NCBI GenBank assembly: GCA_054601695.1 | Contig: BAAHQB010000028.1 | Location: 806,001-870,000, forward strand | Length of the DNA: 64,000 nucleotides | Direction: 5' to 3' | Source: Amorphochlora amoebiformis | Lineage: Eukaryota; Cercozoa; Chlorarachniophyceae | In this document: piece by piece, positions 1 through 53,101 of the stretch | Position numbering within the stretch: position 1 is the stretch's first letter | How the letters are laid out: every line of letters begins with the position of its first letter | Notes under the pieces: model-generated | The model's input: only the letters and a program-made list of their open reading frames with translations | What the model was told of the DNA's origin: nothing | The model's database searches: none | Position numbers and translations under genes: made by a program

Positions 1-8
1 TGTATACA

Positions 9-54
<46 letters not shown>

Positions 55-164
55 GTATATATATATATATATAAATAGATAAGTGTATATGTATTTACAT
101 AAATTTATATGCAATATTTGATATCCATACAAACATTTACATGCAATATTTTATATACTTGTAT

Positions 165-202
<38 letters not shown>

Positions 203-270
203 CATATATGCATATATATATATATATATATTGATATAAATATATGATACAGGTCAATACATACTCACAG

Positions 271-6564
<6,294 letters not shown>

Positions 6565-7780
6565 AAATTAATCTAATGCTAGAATGTTATGCTATAAATT
6601 TTGATAATGATTAGATGATATGCGCACGTATGGTCTGGCATGAGTCTAGTAACTAGAGTAACTAGAGTAAATGCATGCCGCAGATGGGACTAGATCTAGT
6701 AGATATACTATATCATGAGTCTATATCTAGTATACAGCGAGATTTCCAGCTAGAGCATAGCTACTGCAGCCTTCGACACCTAGGACACGGTGCAGCTTGC
6801 GTACTCATGATTTATCTACTAGATCTAGACCGTACAAGACTACTATACATCTAGATACATACGTACACCTGTCATATTCGGATGAGGAGTATATCATTCT
6901 AGTCATTGTACGACCTTCATCATATGACATACAGTAGACCGTAGTATCCAGAGTATACTCCTAGTATCCAGAGTATACTCCGATATACACTAGGCACATG
7001 TACTACTTCTAGTACTTACTAGTAATACATGTACATATCCAGAATAGTAGCTAAGAGTAGTGGCACGACGAACTAGCTGTGTATCTGTAGCAGTAGCTAG
7101 TCAGTACACGTACTCATACATATACGTATGTACGCATACTAATATTGCAAGGTATGCGGTACGAATAGGCATGACTAGCTCTAGCCGGTGTATCTGGAGC
7201 TAGAGTATACGTACTCATACGTATCATGATATGCGATACGTACGTATACGTATGCGCACAATCTAGGTTATTGTTCAAATGTGCGTTTATGTACGTACAC
7301 CGTAGTACACCTACTAGCCCTTTACATGTATCTAGCTTATGTATTCACACACTTACACATTTACACACATACACGCATACACAATGTTATGGTAGATATG
7401 ATGCACATAATTATTGTACGCAGTACTACACACACACACACTATAGATACACATGACTAGCTCTAGCCGGTGTATCTGGAGCTAGAGTATACGTACTCAT
7501 ACGTATCATGATATGCGATACGTAACGTACGTATACGTATGCGCACAATCTAGGTTATTGTTCAAATGTGTGTTTATGTACGTACACCGTAGTACACCTA
7601 CATCTAGCACACACTTACACATTTACACACATACACGCATACACAATGTTATGGTAGATAAGATGCACATAATTATTGTATGCAGTACTAGGCAGAAAAC
7701 GAACTACACACACACACAGTATATATACTTGTGCATCTAGGTGTATATGTATATATGTGTATATTCAATAGTATTGTATC

Positions 7781-7847
<67 letters not shown>

Positions 7848-8023
7848 GATGCTCAGTACATGAGCTAGCTCTACATGCTCTAAGATGCTTGAAATTTGCA
7901 ATTGGTTGTTGTAGACTACTAGTACTATGTCTAGTATATGTCCTTTACAATTGTAGATTGCCCTGAGCAAATTATGTTAAAACATTCACTGATTATTCGT
8001 AAATTAACCAGACGGTGCTATCA
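6565..8023. other. Convergent intergenic region, CTAG-rich
   Basis: This lies between the stop codons of the AHI1-like (+) and Ac45-like (-) genes. From about 6565 to 7740 there is no long TA tract. Instead CTAG recurs every few tens of bases, with many short palindromes such as TACGTA, CATATG and GTATAC. One TA tract sits at about 7785-7845. No coding exon was recognised; reading frames here (7226-7456, 7513-7740) come from a tandem duplication and resemble nothing known. It probably holds both 3' ends. Confidence 0.6.
7170..7691. repeat. Two-copy tandem duplication, about 260 bp per copy
   Basis: Copies start at 7170 and 7452 with CATGACTAGCTCTAGCCGG and end near 7428 and 7690 with GCAGTACTA-like sequence. 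They differ by small indels and substitutions: an inserted base in the ACGTACGT stretch, and a shorter segment after GTACACCTA in copy two. Confidence 0.8.
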
Positions 8024-10509
<2,486 letters not shown>

Positions 10510-10619
10510 CAGAGGGAATCGCAATCTGCGGAGCGAAGAAATAATACAAAATCATGACAGAAAAAGGCGGGTGATGGCTTCGAGCCCGCCTGACTTTGGT
10601 CTCACCTTGAATCCCTCTT
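10510..10619. promoter_or_regulatory. Divergent 110-bp region between Ac45-like and Sfi1-like start codons
   Basis: Only 110 bp separate the two start codons, so the two genes probably share a bidirectional promoter, or their 5' ends overlap. The region has no TA repeat. On the minus strand a run resembling an intron end (TTCTTCGCTCCGCAG) lies just upstream of the Ac45-like ATG. The transcribed start could therefore lie further upstream, inside the Sfi1-like gene. No TATA box is claimed. Confidence 0.55.

Positions 10620-10630
<11 letters not shown>
10554..10630 (+). promoter_or_regulatory. Two chained upstream ORFs before the Sfi1-like start
   Basis: uORF1 (10554-10574) is six codons and ends TGA. 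That stop overlaps the ATG of uORF2 (TGATG at 10572-10576). uORF2 (10574-10630) is 18 codons, MASSPPDFGLTLNPSYGS, and its TAG occupies the last three bases of Sfi1-like exon 1. It overlaps the main ATG (10620) in another frame. If transcription begins upstream of 10554, this layout would reduce main-frame initiation. Confidence 0.45.
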
Positions 10631-41345
<30,715 letters not shown>

Positions 41346-41761
41346 TTCAAGGCACATGCAAACGCAGTCCCAAGTCAATCGTAATTAATATTCGGTTATC
41401 GTGACCTTGTGATGAGTAGTTACAGACTAGCTTGAGTAGATCTAACCCTAATTGGCTAGTGTTGAGAGTGAGATGTACTATCGATTAATTTCAAAAATTT
41501 CATATCTAGATGCTACAGATGGTTTTACTAGTAAAATCTAGAAAATAGTATTGTATAGATTTACGCACGGTATGATATATATACATATATATATATATAT
41601 CTAGCTATGACCGGTCTATAGACTCTAGAGACTAGATAGATAGTACAAGAACCATGCGGATTGATCGGAGACAACTGTAGTCGATGAGTGCAAACTGTAG
41701 TAATTTTTAGCAAAATATCGCGATCGGGCCTATGGGTACTTGAAGGGCTTCAAGAGTCAAT
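41346..41761. other. Convergent intergenic region, CTAG-rich
   Basis: This lies between the stop codons of the Sfi1-like gene (+) and beta-ureidopropionase (-), 416 bp. It contains about ten CTAG words, clustered at 41430-41640, and one short TA run at 41577-41600. No coding potential was seen. Confidence 0.6.
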
Positions 41762-41955
41762 TTAGTTAATTACTTGCGGCTCAAAGTCCTCATCAACGTA
41801 ATCCTCCAAGCAATCAGCATACATCTCGAATCTGAGCATGGTATAATTATAATTCCTCTGTATATTCGTCATTTTTTAAACTTAGTGCAGATATTTTCTA
41901 TTTTTCTTCATCGTATATATATATATATATATATATATATAATCATGCGTACAAG

Positions 41956-42008
<53 letters not shown>

Positions 42009-42901
42009 CAAAACACCTCGCAGTCTGGTTGAATAGCCACTTGTCTCTCACTTGCTGGCACATATTCAGGTCCACCTGGATATACATACACTTAATGTAT
42101 ATCCATGTATGCTACATACGAACATATACATTATATAGGTATACGTATAGGGAACATAGGGATACGTATGGGATCTTGAATATATATGTATTTATATATA
42201 AATGTTTATGTATATATGAATGTCCAGAAATAAGAATGATACGTTTGAGAAGAGAGGGATGAAGGAGATAGGAATACAATTGAGAGGAAGATTACAGAAA
42301 GAGAGAAAGACTACAGAGAGAGGGAGGAAGGAGCGGAGAGGGAGAACAGAGAAGAGAGAATATATAATAGAGAAGGGGGGGAAACAGAGAAAGGGGAGTG
42401 AGAGAGAGAAAGGAAAGAGGAAAGAGAGGAAAAAGGAACACCGAGGAGGAAGAAAAAGATGAGGACACGAGAGACACGAGAGAGACGAGAGAGAGGAAGA
42501 AGGACGTTACGAGTGAAGAATGAGAAGGGGATGACAGACTTTGGCAGAGTAAGCGAACAGGCACGGAGAGGAGTGGGTAGGAGGCCAAGAGACAGAGGGT
42601 GAGAGAGGAAGAGAAGAGATATATCAAGAGAGGAAGATTGAGAGAAAAGAGGCATAGAAAGTTGAGTACCTCGGTGACCAAAAGCCCATCCTGTACACGT
42701 GAGAGCCCCGGGGTGCGGGAACTAGAGAACGAGAAAAAAACGGTTACTTGAATAGGAAAGTATGTTCTCAAAGTTTGTAACACGTTACCTGACCAGAATA
42801 CATGCTCAGACGGGTAGAGGGGGGATTAATATGTCTATATATGATAATTGTATGTATTCAAATGTATTTTCGTATTATTATACATATATCATATATTTGC
42901 A

Positions 42902-42937
<36 letters not shown>

Positions 42938-43192
42938 TGTAAGCTCTATTTCGATGTATAGATACAAATGCGATATATCCAATTAAGAAACACTCTATCT
43001 CATACATACATACACACATATACATATATACAATTATATATACATACATATACATATATATATATATATTTATATATATATACATACATATACACATATA
43101 CATATGTGTGTTATTTCGATGTAAAGATACAAACACGACAAATCCAATTAAGAAACATTATATCTCACATACACATAGACATACACACACAA

Positions 43193-43233
<41 letters not shown>

Positions 43234-43313
43234 ATGTACACATTCACACACAGGTATAATCATACACATCCAAACACATACACACATACACATATATATA
43301 TACATATATTCAC

Positions 43314-43344
<31 letters not shown>

Positions 43345-43627
43345 TATATATACACACATTAATATAGCACACACATACATTTCGTACTTAGATAATACAT
43401 GTGTTCATAAGGAAAAAGGTGTGACACCCATCGGGAGCGGCGACATAGCTAGATCCGTAGAAATGTCCAAATTTCTTTTTAGACGGACCACCATCTCCAC
43501 TGATACGCATTAACATATTTGTATGTATACATAGCTACAGAGTAAGACGGACCACCACCTCCACTGATACCCATTAACATATTTGTATGTATACATAGCT
43601 ACAGAGTGAAAGTGAGTATATTTTATG

Positions 43628-43672
<45 letters not shown>

Positions 43673-43705
43673 ATAGTACATACACAGATATATATACATA
43701 TATAT

Positions 43706-43740
<35 letters not shown>

Positions 43741-43807
43741 TGTATACTTACATATTGACATATATTTTGACCTAGATATATATATAATATATGTAATTAA
43801 AGTATAT

Positions 43808-43844
<37 letters not shown>

Positions 43845-43870
43845 TATAACATATACACATATACATATGT

Positions 43871-43915
<45 letters not shown>

Positions 43916-44041
43916 GTATAGTATGCATGAGCACAATGCAGAGGAAAAAGCGCAAAACCTAGTGAATTCATTCGGAAACTCCTCTGTGCCAACACGGTTG
44001 ATGCCCACGGCAAAGTAATGATTGGCAATAGCTGCGAATAT

Positions 44042-44078
<37 letters not shown>

Positions 44079-44592
44079 GGTATCATGTTACACATATACA
44101 AACGTCAATATATATACTCTGCACTAACACACATACATGTAATACGTATATGGCCAACCTATCTATTAGAATAAGAGCGATGAGATGGAAGAACGCAAGG
44201 AGGGGGGAAGGGAGCAAGAGAAAGCTAGATCCTGTGGATAGTACCAGCATTTCTTGCTTCGATTGGCCATAAGGGTTCAGAGAGCTTGCCGACAGTTGCG
44301 CTTGGGTTAAATACAATCTCCGCGCTTTTTATATGTATGTGTGTTATATGTATATGTGGATATATATATATATATATATATATATCTACACACACATATA
44401 TATATATACACGCACACACATATATATATATATATATACGTATTTCATGTATAGAAATGTACTCAAGATTTCTCCGAGAAGTAGGAAACATATCCATAAT
44501 ATACCCGTTGAGTCCAAACATCATCCAGTTGAGGGGATGGTGTCGCCCATAGCAGATATTAATCGCGATCTTACCTATGTAATTTATATTCA

Positions 44593-44632
<40 letters not shown>

Positions 44633-44737
44633 TGTAATAATAATAAGAATAAAAAAAAAAATGATAGTAATGAAATTAGTAGCAATAATTATATGTATAT
44701 ACATATATATATATATATATAAATAATATATATATGC

Positions 44738-44780
<43 letters not shown>

Positions 44781-44825
44781 GTATGCAGAACTTTAACATA
44801 TTATAATATTATGTATGTATATATG

Positions 44826-44867
<42 letters not shown>

Positions 44868-44978
44868 CATATATATATGTATGTATATGTATTCACACAC
44901 ATATAATTACAATACGTATTCATGTATTTACATATGTAGTACATATGTGTGCACATGTATGTGTATAAAGTACATGTG

Positions 44979-45016
<38 letters not shown>

Positions 45017-45523
45017 TACATCCATTGTATTTATACGTGTAGATTTACAATGTGTGGAACGTACGCATATGTACACACGTGTGTGCACATAGACATAATT
45101 TATATACATAGTCAAATATGTGCATGTGTACATATATATGTGTATATATAAATTTATATGAAGCAGTATACAATTGTATACATGCAAATTATACATACAT
45201 ACATATATACGTAAATAAACACATCTACATCTATATAAATATTTATAAGCAAAGCTAGTCCTCACCATAAATGGTCTCAAACACAGGATGACCAGTGTTA
45301 CCCTCCATATAATACGTAGACTCGTTGAAATCCCCAACCCTCGGAATGTGGTTCTTGCGGTGTTTTCCCATATACCGACTGCCGATATTCAGGTGTATTG
45401 ATATCAGTATTCGTGAATATGTAACATATATATATATATATATATATACATATATATTTATGTCTGCATGATGTGTCATATGTATACAAATTAAGCGTTA
45501 CAGATATATATATATACTATATG

Positions 45524-45571
<48 letters not shown>

Positions 45572-45753
45572 TGCGCATATAATCATACACAGTGTATAGA
45601 TAGATACACGTAAACATGTATTCACCCGGTTTGGTCAACAACGACAGCGGTATTCCAGATAGTGTTCTTATGGTCATCTCGCTCGAGGATCGGAGACACG
45701 ATCACCATGCGGTGTTTTCGGGCCAATTCGGAGATGAAGTGAAAGCTACATGC

Positions 45754-45797
<44 letters not shown>

Positions 45798-46286
45798 TAT
45801 ACGAATGCATATACATGCATATATTATATTTTAACTTTTTTTACCATACATACGTGCCATGATTTCAAATCCATAAGCTTCCTGACCTGTCACCATTTCT
45901 TGCACTTTCTGCAAACTCCATCCAAGGTTGCTTCTCCCTCGTACAGAAGAAAAATGGCCCTGTCCAGCATTCCTGGAGGCATACGACATTCACGCCCGCG
46001 GTAGCAGCTACCTCGATAATCTCTTCAATACGTCTGAATTATATATATATATATATATATACATAGATATAAATATATACACATATAGATCTATGCATTC
46101 ATACACATTATTGCATGTGTTATATATGTATGTAGATATAATGCATGTATATGCATACATACATATGTACATACATATACATATATAATATATATATATA
46201 TATATATTGCATGCATGGATGTACATATATATATATATATTTATATATTTATGTGTGTATATATATATATATATTGCATGCATGCA

Positions 46287-46333
<47 letters not shown>

Positions 46334-46793
46334 CGTATATATTATGTATTTTGAATACGTATACGTAATACAAGTACATACTACAGATGTATTATACTCA
46401 CCGAAAAATAGAGTTTCTCTGTTCAATTACGGGGGCGTCGGTGGGAGCACAGATCTTGTTTTGGATGGCGCCGATGCGAACGACGCGGGGAGCGCGGGTC
46501 TGCTCGGTGGCTGCGCCGATCTTGAAGGCTTTCAGGTCAACTTTAATGTCCTATGTATATTTCTACATATGTGTAATTGTATACGTGTGTTTATAAAATA
46601 CATTTATCATATGTTTATGTACATATTTCTATTTATTTTATGTATATATATATATATATATATATATTATTTTCATGTTTATATGTATACATATAAATAT
46701 TTATATATATATATATATGTGTATATATATATATATGAGATTTATATTTATATGTATGCATGTACATATATATATATATATATACATATATGT

Positions 46794-46839
<46 letters not shown>

Positions 46840-46863
46840 TTGTATACATTGTACACATACAAG

Positions 46864-46902
<39 letters not shown>

Positions 46903-46914
46903 GTATCAATATAG

Positions 46915-46955
<41 letters not shown>

Positions 46956-47083
46956 CATATATACATGCACATTCATGTGTGTGTGTATATGTAATATATG
47001 TATGTGTGCATATTATATATTGTACATATTGTATATATGTATCCATGTTATACACATAAAATCTGTATTCATATGTTTTTATA

Positions 47084-47114
<31 letters not shown>

Positions 47115-47135
47115 CACATATACCGCACACGTGTG

Positions 47136-47166
<31 letters not shown>

Positions 47167-47191
47167 GTGTGTGTGTGCGTATATGTTATAC

Positions 47192-47234
<43 letters not shown>

Positions 47235-48145
47235 TGTACATACATGCAGAATATTGTAAATACAGTATACACAACATGTATACGCGTATGGGGGTGGTGA
47301 ATGTGTTATGTTCGCGTGCTTTGACCATTCGTGTCATGTATATGTGTGCATGTATGTATATACGTTTGTATGTACATGTGTATCGACTTTGGTTTCTATG
47401 CATACGTGCATTTAATACATACAACTACATACACAATAAATACATACGATGTATACACCCAGACATACCAAGCATCTTTCGCAAAACACACACCGCAACA
47501 CGCTTCAACACTCTTCAACACCCTTCGACATCCTCCTCCCACCATACATGGATTCATACATAAATACATGCATGCTATGCGCGCATTCTTTTCGCAACAA
47601 AACACACATCCAACATCCCGGCAACATCACCTCTCAAAAACATACTTAAATGCATGTGTGAACACGTACGTGCGTCCTTCGCAGCACAGATACACACAGC
47701 AACAACCGTTCAAACCTGTCCCACAGCCAAAGAAAGGTCCATCCCGTACCCCAATCGCGCTCCCAATCCCGCGATACCCCAACCCCTACCACATCCACAT
47801 CCTCTCAACCCGAACCCTTCTCAAGCAGAATATCGAAAAAAGGGCCCAAACCTTTGCCTTAGTAGTAGCCTCCTTGGATAATTGTAATATATTAGGCGAT
47901 GCACCGTACAAAATCCTCTCCATCTCCCCCTTATCCTTCGAGTCGGAGACATGCGAGTGAATCGCCGCCTCAAGGGACTCGATCTCCCCGTCTACGTATC
48001 CAACCCCGGAAGTCTTCGGGACAGTGGAATCGCGGGCCCCAGATGTAGAGCGGAAGGATCGAGTCGTGAGGGAGAGGCTTGAGACAATCTTCCACGGGGA
48101 GCCTGGTACGGCGAGGTGACGAAGGCGGTTGAGTGCGGCAGCCAT
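41762..48145 (-). CDS. UPB1: Beta-ureidopropionase (N-carbamoyl-beta-alanine amidohydrolase)
   Basis: Twelve exons, in coding order: 48145-47852, 46550-46402, 46033-45887, 45745-45626, 45378-45266, 44574-44505, 44324-44245, 44031-43959, 43499-43428, 42721-42670, 42075-42017 and 41831-41762 (stop TAA). Total 1299 nt, 432 aa. It catalyses the last step of uracil/thymine breakdown: N-carbamoyl-beta-alanine to beta-alanine, CO2 and ammonia. The nitrilase triad is present: Glu in [10 protein letters not shown], Lys in [10 protein letters not shown], Cys in [12 protein letters not shown]. Further family blocks are [14 protein letters not shown] [45 protein letters not shown] and [19 protein letters not shown]. 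The mammalian enzyme is about 384 aa; the extra length is an Arg/Ser-rich, acid-poor N-terminus ([15 protein letters not shown]...) that looks like an organelle targeting peptide. Two amino acids flanking the long introns are encoded by split codons, all phase-consistent. Confidence 0.93.
42290..42660. repeat. Polypyrimidine tract (transcribed strand) in a UPB1 intron
   Basis: On the + strand this is almost pure A/G, with GAGAGA, GAAGGGGGGG and AGGAAGA motifs; on the transcribed minus strand it is pyrimidine. It fills most of the intron 42076-42669. Reading frames here are low-complexity Arg/Glu/Lys or Ser/Leu runs and not genes. Confidence 0.75.
42948..43175. repeat. Two-copy direct repeat in a UPB1 intron, about 60 bp each
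   Basis: Copies begin near 42949 and 43112 (TATTTCGATGTA then AGATACAAA) and continue through TCCAATTAAGAAACA and TATCTCA. They are about 163 bp apart, separated by TATG/TA repeats. Confidence 0.75.
43481..43608. repeat. 64-bp tandem duplication over a UPB1 splice acceptor
   Basis: Copies at 43481-43544 and 43545-43608 are almost identical (few substitutions). Each holds, on the minus strand, an acceptor (ATGCGTATCAG or ATGGGTATCAG) and the first bases of exon 43499-43428 (TGGAG(A/G)TGGTGGTCCGTCT). Only the copy nearer the exon keeps frame, because 64 is not a multiple of three. Confidence 0.85.
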
Positions 48146-48637
48146 TTTCGGAATCGGGGATTGGGGCGGTACCCTACCATAAGATATACGGTTATCGAGG
48201 TCAAGATATCAAGTTATCTATGGGATATGTACATAGATATGTAAATATTGTATTAAGATGTCTGATATTATTTATTCGGCTGGGGTATGCCGGGGCTCTC
48301 AGATTCGATTCCGGGCCACTTCGACGCGGGTGGGTACATATACATGAGCCGTATGCTGCGCACAGGCCGCTGCCTTCTCCAGGGGGCCACAAGGATGTTC
48401 TCCAGGGTACCCGAATCACCCTCCTATCTTTGCTTTCTTTCGAAAAAATACTCCGAAAACCTAAATCAAGAACGCGCTTTCGCACCCCGTAGATACCCCA
48501 GCAACTGCGTTCGCGTGCGATCCCCACTATCCGAAGCTATCGCACAGTAAAATTTCCCTGAACTTTCGCCCTGTCCAACGACGTTGTCGAGATTTTGCTT
48601 GAAACCTCGGTCTATTATCGCAAGGAGGATAAGCGAG
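48146..48637. promoter_or_regulatory. Divergent 5' region shared by UPB1 and PRPP synthetase
   Basis: 492 bp separate the two start codons. There is no TA microsatellite and the composition is balanced to GC-rich. A reading frame at 48287-48550 (+) may be a chance ORF or untranslated leader. No TATA element or known factor site is claimed. Confidence 0.55.
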
Positions 48638-49162
48638 ATGACATTTGTTCCATTCGGTTTTCGTCTATATTTCTGTTCGGGGATTTCGGGAACAAAGTCG
48701 TTGGGTATGGGGGCTCTGATGGTGGGGGGGGGTATAGGGGGATATATGACGGAGAGCGCGATGGCTGAGGCGGAGTTGGAGGCAGAGTTGGAAGCGCAGG
48801 TGGACGCGCAGGTGGATGAGGGCAAGAAGGAGGATGAGACCGTCAATATCGTGTAAGTCGGGATAGTTTTCCATGGTGGGAGTGAGGAAGTGTGTGTGTG
48901 TGGTTTGGTGGTGGGGGGGGTAATGTGTGTGTGTGTGTCGTGCTTTTTATTCGGAGGAGGGGTGATGGAGATTGGATAGCGAGATCTCGCACGGTGTGCT
49001 TCTGATGTATGTATATAAATATGCATATGTATATTATATATGCATATATATATATATATATATATATATACGTATATATAATTGTGTGTGTGTTTACATG
49101 TTTAAGCAATATATGTAGATAATATTTAGTATATAATAATGTCAAAATCATACACACACGCA

Positions 49163-49218
<56 letters not shown>

Positions 49219-49336
49219 TACATATGTATATACATACATAAATACATATAAATTATAGATGCGATATATATATGCTTTCACATATATATTACAATATACA
49301 TATATATATATATTGTATATATATATGTATATATAT

Positions 49337-49371
<35 letters not shown>

Positions 49372-49418
49372 ATTCTATGCAATTTATATATATATATATA
49401 TATGTACATATGTATGTG

Positions 49419-49458
<40 letters not shown>

Positions 49459-49499
49459 CATTTTTATACAGTATATAGATATTATACAAATTTATATAT

Positions 49500-49535
<36 letters not shown>

Positions 49536-49710
49536 CTATAGATATTTATATGTATGTATATATATTTATATATTATATATTACAGACTGCAGACAGAGGA
49601 AGCTCCGTCTATCGAAGCCATGAAGATCTTCAGTGGCACTGCTAACCTTCAGGTGTATATTGACAACACGTATAATCTGTATTTGGTAGTAATAATGTAT
49701 ATATATATAT

Positions 49711-49754
<44 letters not shown>

Positions 49755-50022
49755 GTATATATGTACATATATATATATATTATATATAATATAAATGTAT
49801 ATATATATATTATATATATAATATATATATATATATATACATATATCATTCATACACACATGTAATATATATGTATATGTGTATGTATATATGTATATAT
49901 ATATATATATATGTATATTATATATAGATATATATGATCGTATTTATGTATTATAAATATATTACATATATAAAACATATCTATATATATTCGAAAATAT
50001 ATCTAAATATACATATATCTAA

Positions 50023-50115
<93 letters not shown>

Positions 50116-50217
50116 GTATGTATGTTTTTGTATGCATAAGTATATATATACATATAGTATGTATATATAAATAAATATACATATTCATATATGTGTATAT
50201 ATATATATATCATATAT

Positions 50218-50266
<49 letters not shown>

Positions 50267-50569
50267 TGTGTGTATGTGCACAATACGATGTATAATACGG
50301 TAAAATTTATGCGTGTATTAAATATGTATATATGCACACTTACATATTTAGACATATATATATATATATATATGTATTATATATATGCATATTATATATA
50401 CATATTTTATACATAAATATATCATATATATGTATGTATATATACTTTATACATATATTATATTAATATATATTACATTACTTTAAACATATATATATAT
50501 ATATATGTATATTATATATTATATTTTTTTGTATATATTTACATACATACATATATACATAAAAATATA

Positions 50570-50632
<63 letters not shown>

Positions 50633-50933
50633 CACCTAGCTGGCGCAGGAAATCGCCGAGGAGCTTGGAGTAGAGTTAGGTGATATAAATTTGTAATAAT
50701 AAATACGTACATTCAATACTTGAATGGGCGTACATATGTATGTATGTAATTATCTCATCACAAAGATATATATATATATATATGTATGTGTATATACGAT
50801 ATGTATGTATGTACATACGTACAAACACACACACATATATATATATTATATATATATATATATATGATATATTTGTATGTATATATATATACATAAATGT
50901 ATATATACGTATATATATATATATATACATTAA

Positions 50934-51019
<86 letters not shown>

Positions 51020-51099
51020 CATACATTCAATACTTGAATGTGCGTACATATGTATGTAATCATTTTATAACTAAATGTGTAGATACTGTACATATAGTC

Positions 51100-51137
<38 letters not shown>

Positions 51138-51197
51138 GTATGACAATATATATATATATATATATATGTGTGTATATACATATATATATATTTATAT

Positions 51198-51228
<31 letters not shown>

Positions 51229-52715
51229 ATACATAAATTCAATGCTTGAATGGGCGTATATACGCACGCATGCAAATTATCTTATTACATTACTAAATGT
51301 GTAGACACTCACATATGTATATATATTATATATATATATTTATACATATATACATATATATATATATATATTATATTAATACGACATGTAAATATATATA
51401 TATATATATGTGTAAATATATATATATTATATATACGACATGTGTGTATGTATATATACAGACACACACATACATATATATGTTCATGATATATAATATA
51501 TATTTAGTATAGAAGTATAATTATACACAGGTAAGCTGCAGATCAAAACATATGCCGACGGAGAAATCGGTATATGCTTGCACATATATGCATGGTTATA
51601 AATATGAATATATATGGTAATATACATGCTACTGCATAACGCATGTAATCATAATTTGTTTTTGCCATCAGGTATCCAGGTTCACGACAACGTTCGCGGG
51701 AAGGACATCTACATCATCCAGCCCACGTGCCCTCCGGTCTCACGATAAAACCACATTGCTTGTGTTTTGTTATTTAGTCACACTGTACATTACATCTAGT
51801 GTGTTATCCAAACATATAAATGTACGTATTACTCATATGTATGCATGTATATACTCATATGTGTATTTGAAGTTGTTGTATAGATACAGATTCATACATA
51901 CACCACGCACAATACAGACATGATTATTTATGATCAAACTTTGCACAATCAACATAAAAATATAATTTAAATATAAATAGAAGTGTATGTGAAAAGAAAA
52001 AGTTACTTGAAGTTTTACAGATAAATTAATTGGGTATATAATGGATGTAGTATTACATTGTACATACATATATATATATATACATGTTATGTATATATAT
52101 ATATATATATATATACATGTTATGTATATATATATATATGCATATATGTATGTATAAATGTGTATATCGGTATTAGGGCGTGAATGACAACCTCATGGAG
52201 CTCATCCTTCTAGTGTCTACCATGAGGAGGTTCCAAACCCTATGAAAATCTATAAAATGTATGTAGATATTTGTATGTAAGGTCATATCATCTTCGTATT
52301 CACCAGACACACTTTCAAATGAAAACGTATTATGTACAGAAATGATATGTACGTTTATACATGTATGCATATATAACTATATATATTTTTACATAAGTAG
52401 ATGGTTGTGTGTACGTAATATGTACACATACATGTACATACAAATAAAAACTCAGAGCGTCGGCCCGCAAGATCACTGCGGTGATTCCGTACTTCGGCTA
52501 CGCCCGACAAGATCGAAAAATGCAGTCTCGTGTCCCCATCTCGGCTGCAGACGTTTGCCGTCTCCTCGAGTCGATGGGAGTCGACCGGTAGCCTCTCACC
52601 TCAATCTTATTATATCTGGATCTCTTCTCCTTTTAAATATTTGCGCGAAAAATGGATAATATTACACACATTTACATACATTTATACTAATATTACATGT
52701 ATATAAATATGTATG

Positions 52716-52757
<42 letters not shown>

Positions 52758-53061
52758 GTTTACATTTGTACATATGTCATATGCATTTGGATGATTACAT
52801 ATATCACATATATTTTATAAATAATATTATACACGTACAAATACAAATTAATGCTTGATTTAATTAATCCTCTGGCAAGTACATATTTCGATGTATATCT
52901 ACATAAATATTATATATATATATATATATAACACTTTTTATATACATATGGGGTATTACAACATATGTGATATATGTAAATCTACACATACACATACACA
53001 CAGACATATATATATATATACTATATATATATATATACTATATATATATATATAATATATG

Positions 53062-53101
<40 letters not shown>

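Noticed and set aside
41768-41840. Plus-strand frame [15 protein letters not shown] taken at first as a terminal Sfi1-like exon
   Set aside because: The minus strand here is the last exon of beta-ureidopropionase, in correct phase and with a family-typical FEMYA start. The Sfi1-like frame closes earlier, at 41345.
42290-42660. Long Arg/Glu/Lys or Ser/Leu reading frames
   Set aside because: They derive from a polypurine/polypyrimidine intron tract with no conserved features.
48300-48330. Possible tRNA B-box (ATTCGATTCC)
   Set aside because: The flanking bases do not form a T-arm stem, and no anticodon arm or A-box is present at the right distance.
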